From contig NZ_LSRS01000003.1 in NCBI RefSeq assembly GCF_009932395.1, forward strand, positions 468,406-532,405: a stretch of DNA of 64,000 nt. Direction: 5' to 3'. The stretch's first letter is position 1. The number at the start of each line of letters is the position of its first letter. Positions 60,534 to 64,000 of this stretch are shown here, in pieces. The notes below the pieces were generated by a model. That model had not been told where the DNA came from, made no database searches, and worked only from the letters and a program-made list of their open reading frames with translations. A program made the translations under genes and the position numbers. Source of the DNA: Sporotomaculum syntrophicum. GTDB lineage: Bacteria; Bacillota; Desulfotomaculia; Desulfotomaculales; Desulfallaceae.

Positions 60534-61073
60534 TCAATGGGCAGTCTTGTTAAAAATATCTTTGATTTTGCCCCTCGCTTTGATCCGGTGTGGCAGCAAG
60601 GGTAGTTTGCCTTTTTTTAACATATCCATACCAAAATCCATGTCGGACATTAAATCGCCACTCTTAAGCTTATATAAGCCCATCATACTGGCCTCATGCA
60701 CCCGGCCGAAAGCTCGTACCGAGCTTAAAAAGGTATTGTGGAACAAGAGAACGTTCTTTTCTTTCACCGTACCGGCCGCAATGGCCATTTCCTTCAGCGC
60801 GTCCATCACCTCAGCAGTGTTAATGCCGTTGGGGCATCGTGCCCCACACATTTCACAGCTGGAGCAAATCCAGATGCTGGAGCTGTTTAACACACGTTCT
60901 TTTTGGCCTAGCTGAACCAAGCGGATAATCTCATTAGGGTAATAATCAGCGAAACCCGTCGCTATGCAACCTGACGCACACTTCTGGCATTGGTAGCAAA
61001 GATCAATAGGTTGTCCACTTTTTTCCCTTACTTCATTGAAGAACTTTCTTTTATCGGCGTCAATGAAGCTCAC
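60534..61073 (-). CDS. hdrC: HdrC-like iron-sulfur subunit
   Basis: A 179-residue protein with two 4Fe-4S sites, CYQCQKCASGC and CSSCEMCGARCP. It carries electrons between HdrA and HdrB. I chose GTG 61073 after AAGGGGGATTCAA. It begins an hdrC-hdrB-hdrA run with no hydrogenase, FlxABCD or formate dehydrogenase gene beside it, so the electron donor is encoded elsewhere. Related sets in sulfate reducers feed sulfur or disulfide reduction; the real partner here is not known. Confidence 0.9.
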   Translation of the reverse strand: MSFIDADKRKFFNEVREKSGQPIDLCYQCQKCASGCIATGFADYYPNEIIRLVQLGQKERVLNSSSIWICSSCEMCGARCPNGINTAEVMDALKEMAIAAGTVKEKNVLLFHNTFLSSVRAFGRVHEASMMGLYKLKSGDLMSDMDFGMDMLKKGKLPLLPHRIKARGKIKDIFNKTAH

Positions 61074-61091
61074 TTGAATCCCCCTTCCCAA

Positions 61092-61795
61092 ATAAATTAA
61101 TTTTTATTTATTTATAAAGATTAATGAATAGGTAGATAAATTGTTTAAAATTAAATAGTTGCTATATATTCGTATACTGTATAATATTTATAGTGTCACT
61201 ATAAAAAAACATAAAAAAAGGCTCACCCGCAACTAAATTATATGATAATTCCTATTAAAAGAAAAGGATTATCTTATCTTTTTACGTATATCCATAAAAC
61301 TTGAAAATGGCCAATGCGGATAAATTTTTCATATGTATGTATACTGATTAATTTGTGCAATAAGATGGAGATTATCTACAAATGTAGTGACAAATAAAAT
61401 GAAAAAACATAAATTTCGGACACATGTAATATGCTGACTGAAAAATGCCTTTAGTGTCAAAATATTACCTTACATGACGAATAAACTTTGAATTATGAGC
61501 AGTTTTTTCGCTACAAAAGCATAATATAATAAACGGTTAATTTTGTCCACTACCCCTGCTAAGGAGATGTATACTTGAGATCTTAATTTTGTTAACCCTG
61601 GTATTTTTTATTAAAATCACCATTAAATAATTAAGATAAATTACATGATAAATGAACCTAAGAATTTGATAGTTCTTGTCATATATATAAACCTGTGGCA
61701 ACTATAAATAGCACCACAGGTTTATAAAATTCATAAAAAAAATCCTTCTTCGTTCCCGCAGTATTCTTAGAAGGAGTTCGAAGGAGGAATTTAAT
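61092..61795. other. 700-bp AT-rich non-coding region upstream of hdrC
   Basis: No coding frame on either strand and very low G+C. It must hold the hdr promoter. The only strong structure is the 12-bp hairpin at 61687-61725. Confidence 0.6.
61687..61725 (+). terminator. strong isolated hairpin
   Basis: ATAAACCTGTGG pairs perfectly with CCACAGGTTTAT around a 15-base loop. No gene ends just before it, so it may end an untranslated RNA or be a relic. Confidence 0.5.
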
Positions 61796-61825
61796 ATGTC
61801 TCGTACTAACGTAATGGATTGGTAA
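61796..61825 (+). CDS. possible 9-residue peptide (MSRTNVMDW)
   Basis: ATG follows AAGGAGTTCGAAGGAGGAATTTAAT, a doubled, near-perfect ribosome site, and the frame stops after nine codons. Such a strong site is rare by chance. It could be a leader peptide or the relic start of a lost gene. Confidence 0.35.
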   Translation: MSRTNVMDW

Positions 61826-61852
61826 CTACAAATCCACTGCTAAATTCACTTC

Positions 61853-61936
61853 TGGTGCGGGCGAGAGGATTTGAACCTCCACGAGTTGCCCCACTGGATC
61901 CTAAGTCCAGCGCGTCTGCCGTTCCGCCACGCCCGC
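61853..61936 (-). tRNA. tRNA-Leu(TAG)
   Basis: Seven-base acceptor stem GCGGGCG / CGCCCGC, encoded CCA at 61853-61855, anticodon loop CTTAGGA (anticodon TAG, reads CTA/CTN), a long variable arm (TGGGGCAACTCG region) and the GGTTCAAATCC T-arm. All parts fit a class II tRNA. Confidence 0.95.
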
Positions 61937-62072
61937 AATAATATTACCTTAATCGCGAATACTAATATAACATTTTTTACTCGAAATTACAAGGACCAGA
62001 TGATGATAAATAAACTAGCTTCGGGAATAATAACAGCGGAATTAAATTATAAAAAAAAGGAGGGATAAACAG

Positions 62073-62321
62073 TTGAATCAACACATCCACTGCATTATTA
62101 ATAATTGCCATTACTGGGCAAATGGTAACAAGTGTGAGGCTAATGAAATTTTGGTAGCCAACGATAGCTTTGCCTCAAAGCAGCAGGACAGCATAGATGC
62201 CACAATGGCTAAACAATTGACTCCAGCATCAGCCGATTCCTGCATGTCTACTTGTTGTAAAACATTTGTTCATAAAAACTCTGACCAAATTAGTGCCGAC
62301 AGTATTTATAAAATGTCATAA
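62073..62321 (+). CDS. DUF1540 protein (82 aa)
   Basis: TTG start after GGAGGGATAAACAG. The pattern CIINNCHYWANGNKCEANEILV and the end DSCMSTCCKTFVHKN are the two cysteine parts of DUF1540, small metal-binding-like proteins of Clostridia. The number and order of cysteines match (C-x4-C ... C ... C-x3-CC). Function unknown. Confidence 0.75.
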   Translation: MNQHIHCIINNCHYWANGNKCEANEILVANDSFASKQQDSIDATMAKQLTPASADSCMSTCCKTFVHKNSDQISADSIYKMS

Positions 62322-62450
62322 TACCTACCTACACAGGCTGCTATTGGGTGGCCTGTGTAGTATTAATTTTACGGCACAATGATTATTAAAAAACTACACA
62401 AGCTTATCGAACCTGCTAATTACTAATTAAACTATCGCGCTGTGAGGATT

Positions 62451-62840
62451 TCACTTTCTTATAAGATTAATTAAACGCCCCAGTAAAAACCTGCATGATT
62501 GGTAAACAGCCAGCAACACCAAAAAGCCTAATAAACCGGCCAAAATATCATCGAGTTCCATGCCGCCGCGTCCCGTCAGCTTTTGTTCAATCTCCAAGAC
62601 TAAAACCAGGATGGATATAATTGCTGAGGTAAATAAAAAAGAAATCAGGGAAATATTAATTTTAGCCAACCATCTTAAGAAAAAATCTGTAAAGATAAAA
62701 AAAATTACGCCCAGCAAGCCGATTATCCAAAAGTGCAAATCCTTATCCGTAAAAGGCAGTCCTAACTGTTCGCTATATCCCCAGATTTGATCATGCAGGT
62801 CATTGATTAAATTGACAATTTGATTAATAATCGTTATCAT
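62451..62840 (-). CDS. hypothetical membrane protein, 129 aa
   Basis: Three hydrophobic helices (about 36-57, 62-83 and 100-120), with short charged loops and a basic end (RLINLIRK). I chose ATG 62840; GTG 62849 is possible. No known family; the size and helices resemble small VanZ-like or DUF membrane proteins, but I see no signature. Confidence 0.5.
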   Translation of the reverse strand: MITIINQIVNLINDLHDQIWGYSEQLGLPFTDKDLHFWIIGLLGVIFFIFTDFFLRWLAKINISLISFLFTSAIISILVLVLEIEQKLTGRGGMELDDILAGLLGFLVLLAVYQSCRFLLGRLINLIRK

Positions 62841-62928
62841 ATAAAGCACCAGCTTTCAATGATAAGAGTATGCTTTAAGATATTATTTTGTTAAACTTTA
62901 TAAATTCCTTTATTCTAAAAATTTAACT

Positions 62929-62957
62929 TTGACTCAAGAAGAATTTTTCTGTATAAT
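62929..62957 (+). promoter_or_regulatory. sigma-A promoter of the tRNA-Gly/tRNA-Arg unit
   Basis: TTGACT at 62929-62934 and TATAAT at 62952-62957 with a 17-base spacer, 21 bases before the tRNA-Gly start. Confidence 0.85.
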
Positions 62958-62978
62958 AATATTGTTCGCTTCAGATGG

Positions 62979-63052
62979 GCGGGTGTAGCTCAATGGTAGA
63001 GCGCTGGCCTTCCAAGCCAGTTACGTGGGTTCGATTCCCATCACCCGCTCCA
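62979..63052 (+). tRNA. tRNA-Gly(TCC)
   Basis: Acceptor stem GCGGGTG / CACCCGC, anticodon loop CTTCCAA (anticodon TCC), GGTTCGATTCC T-arm and encoded CCA. Confidence 0.96.
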
Positions 63053-63058
63053 AATAAT

Positions 63059-63135
<77 letters not shown>

Positions 63136-63138
63136 ACA

Positions 63139-63180
63139 AAGCCAGTATCCGCAAGGTTTGCGGGTACTGGCTTTTTTATT
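63139..63180 (+). terminator. terminator of the tRNA unit
   Basis: AAGCCAGTATCCGC and GCGGGTACTGGCTT form a long stem followed by TTTTATTT. Confidence 0.9.
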
Positions 63181-63282
63181 TGAGCAAAAGAACAGCATAA
63201 TGGGGATTTATATTCGTTAATTCTCTGTCGGCTGTTCATAAATCATAAGTGGTATTTAATGTTCCCATATATAATATTTGAA

Positions 63283-64000
63283 TTACTGAGAGCTTAGTGA
63301 ATGAACTAGATTTGTGCAATCCATTTGATATACACCTTTATTTGTAGCGGCCAAGGCTATATTATCTTTAATTGCTAAATCAAGAACATCAGCATTAATT
63401 TTCGTTTTTTGCCATGTCTGCCCTTTATTCACGCTATAAAAAACAACGCCGTCAAAAGTGCCTGCTAATATTAAGTAATTTGATACTGCTACGGAGGTGA
63501 TTCTTGAAGGAACGGTACCTTCCCGCCATTTAAAACTGTCTTTCTTAAGGGTTAACCAATTATTACCACCATCAGGGGAAATACAAACCGAACCCGTAGA
63601 TGCCGGATTAAATGCTACTACAGTATTGTCTTTGGGATAATCTATAGAGGGTACAGCTTTACCAATTATACTCTCTTCAGAAAAAATATTTCCTATATAA
63701 TATTTGCATATGTTTGCGTCCGAGATTTCAAAGCCTGTATCTTGCCAGTCTTCTAAGTCATTACTAGTTTTTAGTTTATTATCTAAAACTGCAAATATTT
63801 TATCGCCCATAAAAGTAACATTATCCCATGGTGCACACCTAGAAGTTATATCGTAATTCCAGCTATTACCACCATTTAATGATTGTTTAAGCAGACCTCT
63901 TGAGTTAGCTAACAACGTCTTATTCTTAGGCGCGGTTATCCAATACCGGTAATAATCTGAAGGAGGGTTTAAACCATCACTAACCCATTTAATGCCGTCA
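63283..64000 (-). CDS. beta-propeller (Ycf48/BNR-like) protein, 5' end outside window
   Basis: The frame is open from the stop at 63283 to the window end, about 239 residues. It has repeated motifs of the type found in Ycf48, BNR and sortilin-like propellers: GIKWVSDGLNPPSD, SLNGGNSWNYD, SPDGGNNWLTLKKD and SVNKGQTWQKTKIN (S-x-D-G-G-x-x-W), each followed by ITSVAVS or DLAIKDN strands. Such proteins are usually secreted or envelope-bound. The start and any signal peptide lie outside the window. Confidence 0.75.
   Translation of the reverse strand, partial: DGIKWVSDGLNPPSDYYRYWITAPKNKTLLANSRGLLKQSLNGGNSWNYDITSRCAPWDNVTFMGDKIFAVLDNKLKTSNDLEDWQDTGFEISDANICKYYIGNIFSEESIIGKAVPSIDYPKDNTVVAFNPASTGSVCISPDGGNNWLTLKKDSFKWREGTVPSRITSVAVSNYLILAGTFDGVVFYSVNKGQTWQKTKINADVLDLAIKDNIALAATNKGVYQMDCTNLVHSLSSQ

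Overview
The window looks like chromosome from an anaerobic, spore-forming Firmicute of the Peptococcaceae / Desulfotomaculum-Pelotomaculum type. The evidence is gene content: a heterodisulfide-reductase-like hdrCBA set, a ferredoxin-dependent 2-oxoacid oxidoreductase subunit, selenocysteine machinery (selA-selB), a tungstate-type binding protein, spore proteins (GerW-like, a YjcZ-like tiny membrane protein), strong AGGAGG ribosome sites and frequent TTG/GTG starts. The genus is inference only. Most genes lie on the minus strand.

Layout. 1-900: left-truncated IS3-family element beside a broken BlaI-like regulator start. 1.2-3.2 kb: DUF2508-like protein, an unannotated glutaredoxin-like selenoprotein read through an in-frame UGA, and RsgA. 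3.2-6.4 kb: metallo-hydrolase and a Lon-like protease. 6.9-9.1 kb: sigma factor plus membrane partner behind a structured leader. 9.1-14.2 kb: GH13 remnant, signal peptidase, a LysM/tungstate-binding fusion, a membrane Mrr-like protein and two paralogous micropeptides. 14.1-19.8 kb: orphan 2-oxoacid:ferredoxin oxidoreductase beta subunit, ArgA-like acetyltransferase, purL-purQ and a stress protein. 20-23.9 kb: RNase H, two more universal stress proteins, DUF456 protein, a Ser/Glu-rich small protein and a MidA-type methyltransferase. 24-28.7 kb: selA-selB and an adenosine-type deaminase. 29-31 kb: Trk/Ktr potassium uptake. 31.3-36.2 kb: degenerate prenyl-synthase-like protein, SpeD, a large membrane protein, ferredoxin and a membrane-anchored protein. 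36.4-42.3 kb: alr, nnrDE, acpS, a LytTR regulator and a Na/Pi transporter. 42.5-47.8 kb: acyl-CoA ligase, formate dehydrogenase remnant, 5-formyl-THF cyclo-ligase, ACT-domain protein beside a phenylacetate-CoA ligase remnant, a DnaA-box cluster and tsaD. 48-53.9 kb: EEP hydrolase, sirtuin, several zinc-ribbon or unknown proteins, nucleotidase and GerW-like protein. 54-56.5 kb: thrC, small membrane protein, macro-domain protein. 56.6-61.1 kb: hdrA-hdrB-hdrC. 61.8-64 kb: tRNA-Leu, DUF1540 protein, membrane protein, tRNA-Gly, tRNA-Arg and a cut beta-propeller protein.

How it fits together. selA and selB insert selenocysteine, and a selenoprotein (1538-1882) sits in the same window, invisible to ordinary ORF calling. 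A formate dehydrogenase remnant and a tungstate-type binding protein fit a selenium/tungsten-using anaerobic metabolism. HdrABC, ferredoxin and the orphan oxidoreductase subunit suit low-potential electron transfer. Several remnants (BlaI-like, GH13, fdhA, paaK) show active gene decay. The strongest novel points are the selenoprotein, the non-canonical start of selB, the paired micropeptides around 13.5-14.0 kb and the DnaA-box cluster upstream of tsaD.
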